Assembly (NCBI RefSeq): GCF_036967205.1
Contig: NZ_CP146022.1
Coordinates: 3,658,001-3,722,000 of the forward strand
Direction of reading: 5' to 3'
DNA from: Streptomyces sp. Q6
GTDB lineage: Bacteria; Actinomycetota; Actinomycetes; Streptomycetales; Streptomycetaceae
DNA: 64,000 nucleotides
Below the pieces are notes generated by a model. It did no database searches, was not told where the DNA came from, and saw only the letters and a program-made list of their open reading frames with translations. Below, one piece after another: positions 24,085-34,135 of the stretch; the first letter of the stretch is position 1, and every line of letters begins with the position of its first letter. The position numbers and the translations under genes are program-made.

Positions 24085-25796
24085 TTCGTCTCAGCCCCTT
24101 CGGCGGCAGGAACAGCAGTGGATGTTTCGGAGGACTGCGGAGGTTCGGGGGCGCTGGGCGCCTCGGTGTGCAGCAGGCCGACCAGGTCGCCCAGCTCCTC
24201 GGGGAGCTTCGCGGACTCGCTGCGGCCGAGGCCGGCCATCTCGACGACGGTCACGCCGTCGGGACCCTCGACGGCCCGCACCCACACGCGGCGGCGCTGG
24301 ATGAACAGGGAGCCGGCCAGGCCGAAGATCGCGGCGACGGCACCGGCGAGCGCCCAGGTGTCACCGGGCTGGTGGGAGATCTGGAAGGTGACCCATTCCT
24401 TGATGTCCTTGTCGAAGGTGATGGAGCCCGCCCCATTCGGCAGCTTCATCGTCTCGCCGGGCAGCAGCCGCTGCTTGATCGCCTTGCCCTTGGAGTCCTT
24501 GAAGGCCTTCATGTGGGTGGTGTCGAGCTGGTACACGTTCTGCGGCAGGCCCGCGTTGACGCCGAGGTCGCCGTGGGTCGCGTTGAGCGCGAGGACGGGG
24601 AAGTCGAGCCCGGGGAACTGGGAGAACATCGTGCCCTGGCCGGCGCCCGCGAACGTGGGGACGAACCAGGCGCTGAAGCCGAGCTGCTCCTTCTCGCCCT
24701 TCGCGTTGCGGTAGCCGTCCATCACCTTGACGGCGCCCTGCGAGGTGATGTTGGAGTCGACCGGCAGCATCGGCACGGTCTGCTGCGAGACGACCTTGCC
24801 CTTGCCGTCGCGGACGGTCACGTTCACGGCGTAGCCGTGCCCGTTGAGGAAGATCTTGGTTCCGTCGATGTCCAGCGGGTGGTTCGACTGGATCGAGGTC
24901 TTCTTCTCCTTGCCGTCGGCGCCCTCGCTGTAGCTGACGTCGGCACGGAAGACGCGCGGGGTGCCCTTCTCGGGGCCCGTGCGCTCGTACGTCGCCGTGA
25001 ACTTGTCGAGGGTGAAGCTGAACGGCGACAGGTCGTCGTCACTGTCGAAGAGGCTGCCGGACTTGAAGTCGTCGTACTGGGTGAGGGTGTTGGCGAAGCC
25101 GTCGCCCTCGACGATGAGCTTGCCGCCCTCGAACTTGAACAGCTGCCCCCAGGCGAAGGCGACCAGCATCACGATCAGCGCGATGTGGAAGGCCAGGTTG
25201 CCGACCTCGCGCAGATAGCCCTTCTCGGCGGCGACCGCGTCCCCGGCGAGGTGGGCGCGGAAGCGGCGCTTCTTCAGGAGCGCGAGCGCGGCGGTGCGCA
25301 CCTGCTCCGGGTCGGCCTCGGTGCGCCAGGTCGCGTACGCGGGCAGCCGGGTGAGCCGCTTGGGCGCGGCCGGCGGGCGGCCGCGGAGCTGGCCGACGAA
25401 CTGCCAGGTGCGCGGCACGATGCAGCCGATGAGGGAGACGAACAGCAGGATGTAGATCGCCGAGAACCACACCGAGCTGTAGACGTGGAACAGGCCGAGC
25501 TTCTCGTAGAGCGGCCCGAGCGTGGTGTGCGCCTTCTGGAAGTCGGTGACCTTGAGCGGGTCGGTGCCCTGCTGCGGGATCAGCGATCCGGGGATCGCGC
25601 CCAGCGACAGCAGGAACAGCAGGATCAGGGCGACCCGCATCGAGGTGAGCTGCCGCCAGAACCAGCGGACCCAGCCGATGACGCCGAGCTTGGGCAGCGT
25701 CGGCGAGCGGTCCTCCGTGGGAGCCGTGCTCAGTTGGGAGGCGGCTTCCAGGTCGGTGGAGTCCGGGCCCTCGGGACCGGCGTTCGTCTTGCTCAT
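24081..25796 (-). CDS. resB: Cytochrome c biogenesis protein ResB
   Basis: 571 aa, usual ResB length. Three N-terminal helices begin after WVRWFWRQLTSMRVALILLF and GAIPGSLIPQQG; a large external domain follows GNLAFHIALIVMLVAFAWGQ, and a last helix is WALAGAVAAIFGLAGSLFI. It partners with CcsB in heme export and ligation. It is 4 nt from ccdA and overlaps ccsB by 4 bp. A Thr/Pro/Ala-rich C-terminal tail is typical for Streptomyces. Confidence 0.94.
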   Translation of the reverse strand: MSKTNAGPEGPDSTDLEAASQLSTAPTEDRSPTLPKLGVIGWVRWFWRQLTSMRVALILLFLLSLGAIPGSLIPQQGTDPLKVTDFQKAHTTLGPLYEKLGLFHVYSSVWFSAIYILLFVSLIGCIVPRTWQFVGQLRGRPPAAPKRLTRLPAYATWRTEADPEQVRTAALALLKKRRFRAHLAGDAVAAEKGYLREVGNLAFHIALIVMLVAFAWGQLFKFEGGKLIVEGDGFANTLTQYDDFKSGSLFDSDDDLSPFSFTLDKFTATYERTGPEKGTPRVFRADVSYSEGADGKEKKTSIQSNHPLDIDGTKIFLNGHGYAVNVTVRDGKGKVVSQQTVPMLPVDSNITSQGAVKVMDGYRNAKGEKEQLGFSAWFVPTFAGAGQGTMFSQFPGLDFPVLALNATHGDLGVNAGLPQNVYQLDTTHMKAFKDSKGKAIKQRLLPGETMKLPNGAGSITFDKDIKEWVTFQISHQPGDTWALAGAVAAIFGLAGSLFIQRRRVWVRAVEGPDGVTVVEMAGLGRSESAKLPEELGDLVGLLHTEAPSAPEPPQSSETSTAVPAAEGAETK

Positions 25797-25799
25797 GGA

Positions 25800-26576
25800 T
25801 CAGATTCCCACCGAGTAGCCGTTGGACCAGGTCTGCATCTGCTGCACGAGGGTGTCCCAGACACCGGTGAGCAGGAGCACGCCGGTCGCGATCATCATGA
25901 TGCCGCCGATGCGCATCACCCAGGCGTAGTGCTTCTTCACCCAGCCGAAGGCGCCGAGCGCCTTGCGGAAGGCGACCGCGGCGAGCACGAAGGGCACGCC
26001 GAGTCCGAGGCAGTACGCGACCGTCAGTATGGCCCCGCGTCCGGCGCTGCCCTGCTGCGAGGAGAGGGCGATCACGGAGGCGAGGGTCGGGCCGATGCAC
26101 GGGGTCCAGCCGATGCCGAACAGCGCGCCGAGCAGCGGCGCACCGACAAGCCCGGCGGTGGGCCTGCGGTGGAAGCGGAACTCCCGCTGGGTCATCCAGG
26201 GCATCAGCCCCATGAAGAAGACGCCCATGACGATCATGAGGACGCCGAGCACCTTGGTGAGCGTGCCCTGGTACTCCTGGAGCGTCTGCCCGAAGTAGCC
26301 GAACAGGGCGCCGCCCGAGACGAACACGACGGTGAAGCCGAGCACGAACAGCGCGGCCCCCGACGCCATCCGGCCGCGCCGGGCCTCCATCAGGTCGGTG
26401 CCGCTGACCCCGGTGACGTACGACAGGTAGCCGGGGACGAGGGGCAGGACGCACGGCGAGAAGAAGGAGATCAGACCGCCGAGCAGGGCGACCGGGATCG
26501 CGAGGATCAGGGCGCCGCTGAAGACGGTGTCGTTCATGCCGTCAGCGGCGAGGGTGGTGACAAGCGTGGGGGACAC
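25800..26576 (-). CDS. ccdA: Cytochrome c biogenesis protein CcdA (thiol reductant transporter)
   Basis: 258 aa with six helices. The two redox cysteines are in FFSPCVLPLVPG (C42) and GWTPCIGPTL (C160). CcdA passes electrons from cytoplasmic thioredoxin across the membrane to the lipoprotein thioredoxin encoded next to it, which keeps apocytochrome heme-binding cysteines reduced. The GTG start lies 6 nt after the tlpA stop. The gene order tlpA-ccdA-resB-ccsB is the complete System II set. Confidence 0.94.
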   Translation of the reverse strand: MSPTLVTTLAADGMNDTVFSGALILAIPVALLGGLISFFSPCVLPLVPGYLSYVTGVSGTDLMEARRGRMASGAALFVLGFTVVFVSGGALFGYFGQTLQEYQGTLTKVLGVLMIVMGVFFMGLMPWMTQREFRFHRRPTAGLVGAPLLGALFGIGWTPCIGPTLASVIALSSQQGSAGRGAILTVAYCLGLGVPFVLAAVAFRKALGAFGWVKKHYAWVMRIGGIMMIATGVLLLTGVWDTLVQQMQTWSNGYSVGI

Positions 26577-26582
26577 CGTCGC

Positions 26583-27203
26583 TCACTTCTCCGCGACGAC
26601 CGGGTCGAGCATGCTGCGCAGGCTCTTCTCGCTCAGCGCCTTCAGGGCCCGTGCCGCGATCTTCCCGTCCCGGTCGATGACGATCGTGGAGGGGATGGCC
26701 TGCGGGTTGAGGGTGCCCTTCTTGAACCTGAGGAGCAGCTTGCCGGACGGGTCGTAGAAGCTCGGGTACGCGACGCCGAAGTCCTTCTCGAACTCCCTGG
26801 CCGGGCTGGTCTTGGTGTCGCGGGTGTTGATCCCGACGAACTGGACGCCCTTGTCCTTGGTGGCGTTCGCGACCTTGACGAGGTTCGGGGCCTCGGCGCG
26901 GCACGGGCTGCACCAGGAGCCCCACACGTTCAGGACGACGACCTTGCCCTTGTAGTCGGCGAGGTCGATCGACTTGCCCTCCAGGTCGGTTCCGGCCAGG
27001 TCGGGGGCGGGCTGCCGCTCGCCCTTCGCGACCGTGGCGATGCCGCCGGAGTTCGTCACGAAGTTGGTGCTGCCACCGCCGCCGTTCGTGCCGCCGGAGC
27101 CGCACGCCGTCAGCGCGAGGGCCGCGACGGCGGCTCCTACGGTCAGCTTCACGGCGCGACGCGTGGTCGCGGCGGTGCGGGGGGCGCGGCAGGCGGCACT
27201 CAT
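26583..27203 (-). CDS. TlpA/ResA-type thioredoxin lipoprotein
   Basis: 206 aa. The signal peptide ends in a lipobox (LALTAC, Cys34); a Gly/Ser linker follows. The thioredoxin domain has the active site WGSWCSPC (C98, C101) and the cis-Pro region NPQAIPSTIVIDRDG. It works outside the membrane as a disulfide reductant for cytochrome c maturation, receiving electrons from CcdA. It is the first gene of the ccs operon in this window. Confidence 0.93.
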   Translation of the reverse strand: MSAACRAPRTAATTRRAVKLTVGAAVAALALTACGSGGTNGGGGSTNFVTNSGGIATVAKGERQPAPDLAGTDLEGKSIDLADYKGKVVVLNVWGSWCSPCRAEAPNLVKVANATKDKGVQFVGINTRDTKTSPAREFEKDFGVAYPSFYDPSGKLLLRFKKGTLNPQAIPSTIVIDRDGKIAARALKALSEKSLRSMLDPVVAEK

Positions 27204-27269
27204 GTGAAAAGTTTCGCATGTCTGTTTAGGGGATCTTCCGCACCCCCCTCGGGGCGGGAAAAGCCCACT

Positions 27270-28549
27270 TCAGGAGGGGTTTGAGCGGCTGCTTCCCGGG
27301 TCGGCGAGGAAGCGGCGCCACCCTCCGGCGGGCCGCTGCCCGACATCGAGCGTGCGCAGTTTCGCGAGCACCTTCGGATCCTGTACGTCCATCCAGTCGA
27401 CGAACTGCCGGAAGGACACCAGCCGTACGTCGCCGTGCTTCTCGGCGGTGGCCGCGATGTGCTTCAACGCGTCCTCCACGGCGTCCATGTAGATGCCGCC
27501 GTTCCACTCCTCGAAGTGGTTGCCCACGAAGAACGGGGCCCGGTTCGTCTCGTAGGCCCGCCGGAAGCCCTGGATGTACGCCTGCGTGGACTGCGCGCGC
27601 CAGGCCGGGTAGTTGTGGGCGGGGGCCCGGGTGGTGTTGAGGGACTGGTTGGCCAGCATGTTGTAGTCCATCGACAGGACCTCGAAGCTGCGTCCGGGGA
27701 ACGGGACGGCCTGGAGCGGCAGGTCCCACACCCCCTGCTTCTTGTCGGGCCAGCGCTGCCGGCCGCCGGGCGAGGAGGCGTCGTAGCGCCAGCCGAGCTC
27801 GCGGGCGGTGGGCAGCAGGCTGCTCTGGCCGAGCAGGCAGGGGGTGCGCCCGCCGGTCAGCTCCTTGTCGTAGTCGAAGGGCAGGGCGGGCAGGTCGGTC
27901 CAGCCGGTGTGCGTGCGCCACCGCTTCACGAAGGACGTGGCCTGGTCGATCTCGCTGCGCCACTGCGCGGGCGTCCAGTGGGCGACGGAGCCGGAGCCGG
28001 CGCAGAAGTGGCCGTTGAAGTGCGTGCCGATCTCGTGCCCGTCGAGCCAGGCCTGCCGCACGTACTTCAGGGTCTCCTTGACGTGCGCGTCGGTGAGGTA
28101 GCCGATGTCGGAGGCGCCGACGGCGTTGTTCGGCGGGTGGTAGAGGCGCTTCTTCGACTCGGGCAGCAGGTACAGGCCCGACAGGAAGAAGGTCATGTGC
28201 GCGTCGTGCCGCTCGGCGAGTTCGAGGAAGCGGGGGAAGAGGCCGTTGCCGACCTCGCCCGCGCCGTCCCAGGAGAAGATCACGAACTGCGGTGGCCGCT
28301 GCCCCGGTTCGAGCCGCTCCGGCGCGGCCGGCTGGTGCGGCTGCTTGCCGGTGTACGCGGTCGAGCCGTCGCCGATGGGCTTGGCGTCGGGGCGCTGGGG
28401 CGGCGGGCCGGGGTGGCCCTCGTCGCCGGGCGCGACGCTCGGGGCTCCCCGGCACCGGACCCGGTGCCCGACCCGCAGCCGGCGAGCGCCGCGGCGGCCG
28501 CCGCTCCGGCTCCCAGACCGAGAAGTCCCCTACGACTGACATCGCGCAT
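27270..28549 (-). pseudogene. Secreted polysaccharide deacetylase-like lipoprotein, frameshifted
   Basis: Conceptual ~426 aa. From ATG at 28549 (GGGGACGG upstream), MRDVSRRGLLGLGAGAAAAA leads to a lipobox ALAGC with a twin-Arg-like RR. The catalytic region reads FVIFSWDGAGEVGNGLFPRF, then THFNGHFC and a long C-terminal domain. The frame breaks at the C4 run 28447-28450 between the linker and the deacetylase; one added base joins them (…GSGAGG | APSVAPGDE). The family removes acetyl groups from cell-wall glycans. The NodB motif is atypical, so activity is uncertain. It sits between the hemL/phosphatase pair and tlpA, all leftward. Confidence 0.82.
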
Positions 28550-28670
28550 ACCGTCCCCATTCGTCGCGCCGTGCACCCATTCATGGCGGGCGCACAGTTA
28601 GAGGGCGCGACAAACACGCGGGTTCCGACAACTCGGAGGTATTTGCGGTGTTTTGATGGGGGACGCGAAA

Positions 28671-28691
28671 GGCCGCCGGTTGACGGCGGCC
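28671..28691 (-). terminator. Terminator after the hemL-phosphatase operon
   Basis: GGCCGCCG (28671-28678) and CGGCGGCC (28684-28691) form a perfect stem with a 5-nt loop. On the minus strand it comes 27 nt after the phosphatase stop and is followed by TTTC. Confidence 0.7.
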
Positions 28692-28718
28692 CTTCGGGAC
28701 GTGCGACGGGGTGCGGGA

Positions 28719-29411
28719 TCAGGCGCCGAACGCCTTGTCCTTGCCCTTCACCGGCTTGGCGCCGGCCCGCAGATGGGCCGGTACGAGATCGATGGCGGGC
28801 TCCGTGTAGCCCACGGACACGATCTTGTCGCCGCGGTAGGTGAACGTGGTCAGCGAGGCCAGCGTGCACTGCCGCTTGCGCGGGTCGTGCCACAGGCGGC
28901 GCCGCTCCACGTAACTGCGCACGATCCAGATCGGCAGCTGGTGGCTGACGCACACCGCCTCGTGGCCGCGCGCCGCGTCCTTGGCGGCGTCGAGCGCGCC
29001 CATCATCCGTACGACCTGGTCGATGTAGGGCTCGCCCCACGACGGCTTGAACGGGTTGACCAGGTGCTTCCAGTTGTCCGGGTTCTTCAGCGCGCCGTCG
29101 CCGACGCCGAAGGTCTTGCCCTGGAAGACGTTGCCCGCCTCGATGAGCCGGCCGTCCGTGTCCAGGTCGAGCCCGTGCGCCTTGGCGATCGGCGTCGCCG
29201 TCTCCTGCGCCCGCTCCAGCGGGGAGGCGACGACATGCGTGATGTCGCGGGACGAGAGGTGCTCGGCGACCCGGTCGGCCATCTGCCGGCCCAGTTCGGA
29301 GAGGTGGTAGTCGGGCAGCCGCCCGTACAGGATCCCCTCCGGGTTGTGCACCTCGCCGTGGCGCATCAGGTGGACGACGGTGATGTCGCTGTCGCTCTTC
29401 GGGGCGCTCAT
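28719..29411 (-). CDS. Histidine phosphatase family protein
   Basis: 230 aa. The catalytic LMRHGEV lies near the N-terminus, with the second His in [13 protein letters not shown] and the acid/base region [11 protein letters not shown]. It belongs to the branched histidine-phosphatase (phosphoglycerate mutase-like) superfamily. It overlaps hemL by 4 bp, so the two are translationally coupled; a phosphatase next to hemL is a conserved actinobacterial pairing, but the substrate is unknown. True phosphoglycerate mutase is unlikely because of sequence and context. Confidence 0.9.
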   Translation of the reverse strand: MSAPKSDSDITVVHLMRHGEVHNPEGILYGRLPDYHLSELGRQMADRVAEHLSSRDITHVVASPLERAQETATPIAKAHGLDLDTDGRLIEAGNVFQGKTFGVGDGALKNPDNWKHLVNPFKPSWGEPYIDQVVRMMGALDAAKDAARGHEAVCVSHQLPIWIVRSYVERRRLWHDPRKRQCTLASLTTFTYRGDKIVSVGYTEPAIDLVPAHLRAGAKPVKGKDKAFGA

Positions 29412-30733
29412 GCGGTGGCCTCCGCGGCGGCGCGGGCGGCGGCGGGGAGCGCGGCGGCGATGCGCTCGATCGCCCGCTCGTCGTGGGCGGTCGACACGAA
29501 CCAGGACTCGAAGGCCGACGGCGGCAGGTACACGCCCTGCTCCAGCATCGAGTGGAAGAAGCCGGTGAAGCGGAAGGACTCCTGGCCCTTCGCGTCGTCG
29601 TAGTTCCGCACCTCGCCCTCGGTGAAGAAGACGGAGAACATGTTGGAGGCGTTCTGCACGCGGTGCGCCACGCCTTCCTTGGTGAGCGCGTCGCTGACGA
29701 GCGTACGGAGCTGCTCGCTCACCGCGTCGACCTTCGCGTACTCGGCGTCGCCGAGCAGCCGCAGCTGGGCGAGGCCGGCCGCGGTGGCGACGGGGTTACC
29801 GGACAGGGTGCCCGCCTGGTAGACGGGTCCGGCCGGGGCGAGATGCGCCATGACGTCGGCGCGGCCGCCGAAGGCCGCGGCCGGGAAGCCGCCGCCCATG
29901 ACCTTGCCGAAGGTCATCAGGTCGGGGACGACACCGTCGACGCCGAACCAGCCGGCCTTCGACGTACGGAAGCCGGTCATCACCTCGTCGGAGATGTACA
30001 GCGCGCCGTTCTCCTGGCACACCGCCTTCAGTCCGGCGTTGAAGCCGTCGCGGGGCGGCACGACGCCCATGTTGCCGGGCGAGGCCTCCGTGATGACGCA
30101 GGCGATCTCGCCGGGGTGCGCGGCGAACGCGGCGCGGACGGCCTCGATGTCGTTGTACGGCAGGACGATCGTGTCGCCGGCCTGGGCGCCGGTGACGCCC
30201 GGGGTGTCCGGCAGGCCGAAGGTGGCGACGCCGGAGCCCGCGGCGGCGAGCAGCGCGTCGACGTGCCCGTGGTAGCACCCGGCGAACTTGATCACCTTGG
30301 CGCGGCCGGTGAAGCCGCGGGCCAGCCGGATCGCCGACATGGTGGCCTCGGTGCCGGAGGACACGAGCCGGACCTGCTCGACCGGCGCGATCCGGTCGAC
30401 GATCTCCTCCGCGAGGGCGACCTCGCCCTCGCCGGGCGTGCCGAACGAGGTGCCGCGGGAGACGGCGTCCTGCACGGCCGCGATGACCTCCGGGTGGGAA
30501 TGGCCGAGGATCATCGGCCCCCAGGAGCACACCAGGTCGACGTACTCGCGTCCGTCGGCGTCCGTGAGGTACGGACCGGTACCGGACACCATGAAACGGG
30601 GCGTACCGCCCACGGCGCGGAACGCGCGCACGGGGGAGTTCACGCCACCGGGCGTGACGACGGACGCCCGGTCGAAGAGTCCCTGCGACACGGGTGCCTC
30701 GTAGGGATAGGGGGTGTTGTTCGCCTCTGCCAT
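29408..30733 (-). CDS. hemL: Glutamate-1-semialdehyde 2,1-aminomutase
   Basis: 441 aa. The PLP lysine is K277 in [18 protein letters not shown], with [17 protein letters not shown] and [11 protein letters not shown] as cofactor contacts. It converts glutamate-1-semialdehyde to 5-aminolevulinate in the C5 heme route. It begins at ATG 30733 ([17 protein letters not shown]). Heme supply next to cytochrome c maturation genes in the same direction makes functional sense. The following phosphatase overlaps by 4 bp. Confidence 0.95.
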   Translation of the reverse strand: MAEANNTPYPYEAPVSQGLFDRASVVTPGGVNSPVRAFRAVGGTPRFMVSGTGPYLTDADGREYVDLVCSWGPMILGHSHPEVIAAVQDAVSRGTSFGTPGEGEVALAEEIVDRIAPVEQVRLVSSGTEATMSAIRLARGFTGRAKVIKFAGCYHGHVDALLAAAGSGVATFGLPDTPGVTGAQAGDTIVLPYNDIEAVRAAFAAHPGEIACVITEASPGNMGVVPPRDGFNAGLKAVCQENGALYISDEVMTGFRTSKAGWFGVDGVVPDLMTFGKVMGGGFPAAAFGGRADVMAHLAPAGPVYQAGTLSGNPVATAAGLAQLRLLGDAEYAKVDAVSEQLRTLVSDALTKEGVAHRVQNASNMFSVFFTEGEVRNYDDAKGQESFRFTGFFHSMLEQGVYLPPSAFESWFVSTAHDERAIERIAAALPAAARAAAEATA

Positions 30734-30996
30734 GCCTCTCAGCGTACGGCCAGTGCCCTCGGCACCCTCCGCGCGGACCCGGGGCGCCATAGACTCTCGC
30801 TGTCAGAACCCTGTACAGCATCTGGAGCGGCGGCGCGGGAGCGGCATGGCCCGGGGACTCGCGCAGTTGTCTCAGTCGGACGTTTCGGCGGGTGACCGTG
30901 GGGGAGGTCACTGACACGATGATCGGGTTGCGCGTCGGCGGTCGCGCGGCCTAGAAAAGGGCGAGGGCGCCCTGAGAACAGCAGTCGGGTGGAGAT

Positions 30997-31596
30997 ATGC
31001 ATCGCGGTGGCGGCGGACTGGGCGAGGGGACCGACGACCTGGGCCCCCGGCGTGCCCGACGGGGGAAGCACCGGCGCGACGGCCATGACGAGGCGGCGGC
31101 CCGGATCCAGCGAGCCGCGGGGAACACGGACGGCGGGGACAGCGGGAATGGTGGCCGGGTGGGGGTGACGTACAAATACTTCGGCGCGCCCGACGGCGCG
31201 ACGGCGGCCCGCGTTCCGATCTCCATGCGCCCCGAGGAGCTCGGCGGTGACGAGCTGGGCATGGGCGGCATGTTCACCAAGATCAAGCCGGAGACGATGG
31301 CGGCGATGGTCCTCACCGGCATCGAGGGCATACCCCTGCACAAGGTCCCTCCGCTGGAGCTGGTCGTCCTGCACCCCGACTACGCGGTGGTCAAGCTCCC
31401 CATGACGGTCGTCGACCCGCTGCGCGGCGTCGGCGAGGAGGCGGTCGGCGCGGCGGCGTTCATCTGGTCGACGGTCCCGGACCGCGGCGGCCCGCGCGAC
31501 GCGTTCAATGTGTACCAACTCCTGCACGAATGGCAGGACTTCAGCCACCGCCTGCACGAGGCGGGACACCAGCCGTACTGCCTGGTCTGGCCCTGA
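30997..31596 (+). CDS. Conserved hypothetical protein
   Basis: 199 aa, not assigned to a known family. The first ~55 residues are low-complexity (Gly, Arg, Asp). The folded part starts near VTYKYFGAPDGATAARVPIS and has MFTKIKPETMAAMVLTGIEG and AFNVYQLLHEWQDFSHRLHE. No signal peptide or membrane segment is seen; it is probably cytoplasmic. The 263 bp before it (30734-30996) shows nothing recognisable apart from the promoter space for the divergent hemL. The true start may be internal near residue 55. Confidence 0.7.
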   Translation: MHRGGGGLGEGTDDLGPRRARRGKHRRDGHDEAAARIQRAAGNTDGGDSGNGGRVGVTYKYFGAPDGATAARVPISMRPEELGGDELGMGGMFTKIKPETMAAMVLTGIEGIPLHKVPPLELVVLHPDYAVVKLPMTVVDPLRGVGEEAVGAAAFIWSTVPDRGGPRDAFNVYQLLHEWQDFSHRLHEAGHQPYCLVWP

Positions 31597-31703
31597 GCCC
31601 GTCCTCGCCCGCGGCCCCCGGGCTAACGTCGCAGCGGCTCCTCCTGGAACCCTTGACGGTCGCGCCGCGCGCGAGGCCCTGGTCTTCCTCGGGTCGCCCG
31701 GTC

Positions 31704-32570
31704 TCACAGCCGGGGTGGGCCCGCCTCGACGCGCTTCAGTACCGCGTCATATGAATCGACGAGTCCGCCCGTCTGGAGCTGGCGCTCGTCCCACCAGGTG
31801 GCGCCCGCGTCGGCGAGCGGGCCGATGATGTCGAGGGCCGCCGCCCTGTCGGTGGGGGTGAGTCCGCCGACGACGAACTCGAAGGGGGCGTCGGCGACGT
31901 CGCGGTGTTCGTTCACGTACGCGACGACGTCCGCGAACTGGTCCGGGCGCGGCGGTACGCCGTGCAGCGCGTCGGCGAACAGCGGGGCGGCCCCGTCCCA
32001 GCGGGCCGCGCGGCGCATCGGGCGGCGGTTCGGCCAGAAGCCGCCGAGCCAGACGGGCGGGCGGGGCCGCTGCACGGTGGCGGGGAGCAGCTGGGTCTCG
32101 CGGACGCGGTAGTGGGGGCCGTCGTGCTCGACCGTCCCGCCCGACCAGTAGCGGGTCAGCAGGTCGAGGCCCTCGTCGAGGCGTTCGGCGTGCACCACCC
32201 GGTCGACGGTGTCGCCGAAGCTGCCGTACTCGTCCTCGGCGGGCCCGCCGAGGCCCGCACCGAAGACGACCCGGCCGCCGCTGACGGCGTCCAGCGTGGC
32301 GACCTGGCGGGCGAGTTGCTCGATCCGGTAGCGGGGCACGGCGGTGACCAGCGTGCCGAGCCGCAGCCGGCTCGTGGCGAGGGCCGCCGCCGTGAGCAGC
32401 ATCCACGGGTCGCCGAACGGCTTGCCGCGCTGGACCTGTTTGTCATGCACGACGTGGTCCCAGATCAACAGGCCGTCCCAGCCCGCCTGTTCGGCCGCGG
32501 CCGCCGTCCGCGCGACGGTACGGGCGTCGGCGAAGTCACCGAAGTTCGGGATGTTGAGAGAGAAGCGCAT
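31704..32570 (-). CDS. LLM-class (F420-dependent type) oxidoreductase
   Basis: 288 aa TIM-barrel. The start at 32570 (MRFSLNIPNFGDFADARTVA) fits the family better than the longer ORF. Motifs: GWDGLLIWDH, RLRLGTLVTAVPRY, LDAVSGGRVVFGAGLGG. Luciferase-like monooxygenases of this type use F420 or FMN for hydride or oxygen chemistry on unknown substrates; a single-component F420 dehydrogenase is most likely in Actinobacteria. No functional partner is adjacent. Confidence 0.87.
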   Translation of the reverse strand: MRFSLNIPNFGDFADARTVARTAAAAEQAGWDGLLIWDHVVHDKQVQRGKPFGDPWMLLTAAALATSRLRLGTLVTAVPRYRIEQLARQVATLDAVSGGRVVFGAGLGGPAEDEYGSFGDTVDRVVHAERLDEGLDLLTRYWSGGTVEHDGPHYRVRETQLLPATVQRPRPPVWLGGFWPNRRPMRRAARWDGAAPLFADALHGVPPRPDQFADVVAYVNEHRDVADAPFEFVVGGLTPTDRAAALDIIGPLADAGATWWDERQLQTGGLVDSYDAVLKRVEAGPPRL

Positions 32571-32742
32571 GCGGTCATCGTGCCGGAACCGGGCTTGATC
32601 CGGGAGGAGTTGGCCGGTGGGCGCCGGTGGCACGGAGCGGGTCAGCGGGCCGCTCTGGGGCCGCGCCGCGGTGTGGTGCGCCGCTGCCCTCCGGCCGGCC
32701 GGTCGGCGTCCGGGGCGCCGACGCCCCGCACCGTGAACCCGA

Positions 32743-34134
32743 TCACCGCTCCCCGCCCTCCCTGTGCCCCGCGAACGGCGTCCCGTCGTGGGCGGCCGCG
32801 ACCTCCCGCACGATCGACAGGCCGAGGCCGGAGCCGGGCAGGCTGCGGGCCGTCGGGGCGCGGTAGAAGCGGTCGAAGACGCGGTCCAGGTCGTCCGCGG
32901 CGAGGCCGGGGCCGCGGTCGAGGACCTCCACGCGGACGCCGCCGCCCGGGGCGCGGCCGACGGCGATCTCGATGGGGCCGGTGCCGTCGCGGTCGAACTT
33001 GGCGGCGTTCTCCACCAGGTTCGACAGCGCCCGCTGGAGCAGCGCGGGGCGGCCCGCGATCGTCGTACCGTCGCTCTCGGCGCGGACGGTGACCGTGCGA
33101 CCGGTGCGGCGGCGGGCCAGGGTCGCGACGTCCTCGGCGGTCTGCGCGAGGTCGACCTCGACGACCGGCTCGTCGTCCTCCTTGCCGGCCGCGAGGTCCA
33201 CCAACTCGTTGACCAGGTCGGTGAGTTCGCGGGACTCCTGGGCGAGGTCGGCGACGAGTTCCTCGCGGGCGGCGGGCGGCAGTTCGTCGATCCGGCGCAG
33301 CAGCGAGATGTTCGTGCGCAGCGAGGTCAGCGGCGTACGGAGTTCGTGGCCCGCGTCCTGCACGAGGCGGCGCTGGTCCTCCACCGAGCGGGCCAGGCGT
33401 CCCAGCATCCGGTCGAAGGAGCGGCCGAGGCTGGCGACCTCGTCGCCGCCCTCGACCGGTACGGCCACGTCGAGGCGTCCGGTCGACGCCACGTCCTCCG
33501 CGGTCTCCGCGAGGCGGATCAGGCGGGACGTGACGCGGCGCGCCAGCCACCAGCCGAACAGGCCGGCCGCGAGCACCACGGAGGCGGCGTACAGGAGCGT
33601 GCGCCGCTGGAGTTCGCGCAGCAGGTCCTCGGTGTCGCTGAACTCCTGCGCGACCTGCACCGCGCCGCGCCCGCCGCCGAGCGCGACGGTGGCCGTGCGG
33701 TACTCGTCGCCGCGGATCTCGACGTCGTCGCGCTGCGCGAAGGTGCCGGCCGCGCGGGCGCCCGCGACGCTGCGGGCCTCGGCGTCGACGGGGAGCCGGG
33801 GGCTGCCGCTGTCGACGACGTCCCCGTCGGGCCCGAGGACCTGGACGTCGGTCCCGGCCGGGCTGGTCAGGTCGTCGCGCGGGCCGTCGTGGTCCGGGTC
33901 GCCGTAGACGAAGTCGTCGGGGGTGAGCCGCTCCTGCTGCACCTGGGCGCGCAGGTCGTGCACGGTCTCGTCGAAGACGGCCTGCTGGTCGACGCGGACC
34001 AGGCGGGCCGCCGAGTCGTACGAGAGGAAGCCGACCAGCGCGGTGACGCCCGCCGCGACCGCCGCGAAGGAGACCGCGAGCTGGGTGCGCAGGCTCCGCG
34101 GTGTCCGCCGGTGCGGGGCGCGCCCGGACGGCAC
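32743..34134 (-). CDS. Sensor histidine kinase (OmpR-type partner)
   Basis: 463 aa. Two membrane helices (about 17-38 and 179-197) enclose an external sensor region. A HAMP linker follows, then the H-box DAGHELRTPLTSL (H263), the N-box NLVENAAKF and the G-box GSGLGLSIVREVAAAHDG. It autophosphorylates and passes phosphate to the response regulator encoded immediately upstream; stop and GTG start are one nucleotide apart. The stimulus is unknown; the architecture resembles MprB-like stress sensors. Confidence 0.93.
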   Translation of the reverse strand: MPSGRAPHRRTPRSLRTQLAVSFAAVAAGVTALVGFLSYDSAARLVRVDQQAVFDETVHDLRAQVQQERLTPDDFVYGDPDHDGPRDDLTSPAGTDVQVLGPDGDVVDSGSPRLPVDAEARSVAGARAAGTFAQRDDVEIRGDEYRTATVALGGGRGAVQVAQEFSDTEDLLRELQRRTLLYAASVVLAAGLFGWWLARRVTSRLIRLAETAEDVASTGRLDVAVPVEGGDEVASLGRSFDRMLGRLARSVEDQRRLVQDAGHELRTPLTSLRTNISLLRRIDELPPAAREELVADLAQESRELTDLVNELVDLAAGKEDDEPVVEVDLAQTAEDVATLARRRTGRTVTVRAESDGTTIAGRPALLQRALSNLVENAAKFDRDGTGPIEIAVGRAPGGGVRVEVLDRGPGLAADDLDRVFDRFYRAPTARSLPGSGLGLSIVREVAAAHDGTPFAGHREGGER

Positions 34135-34135
34135 G

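Noticed and set aside
24066-27284. A 1072-codon plus-strand open frame
   Set aside because: It is antisense to ccsB, resB, ccdA and tlpA, which have clear families and operon overlaps; its translation is low-complexity Glu/Asp/Arg/Gly.
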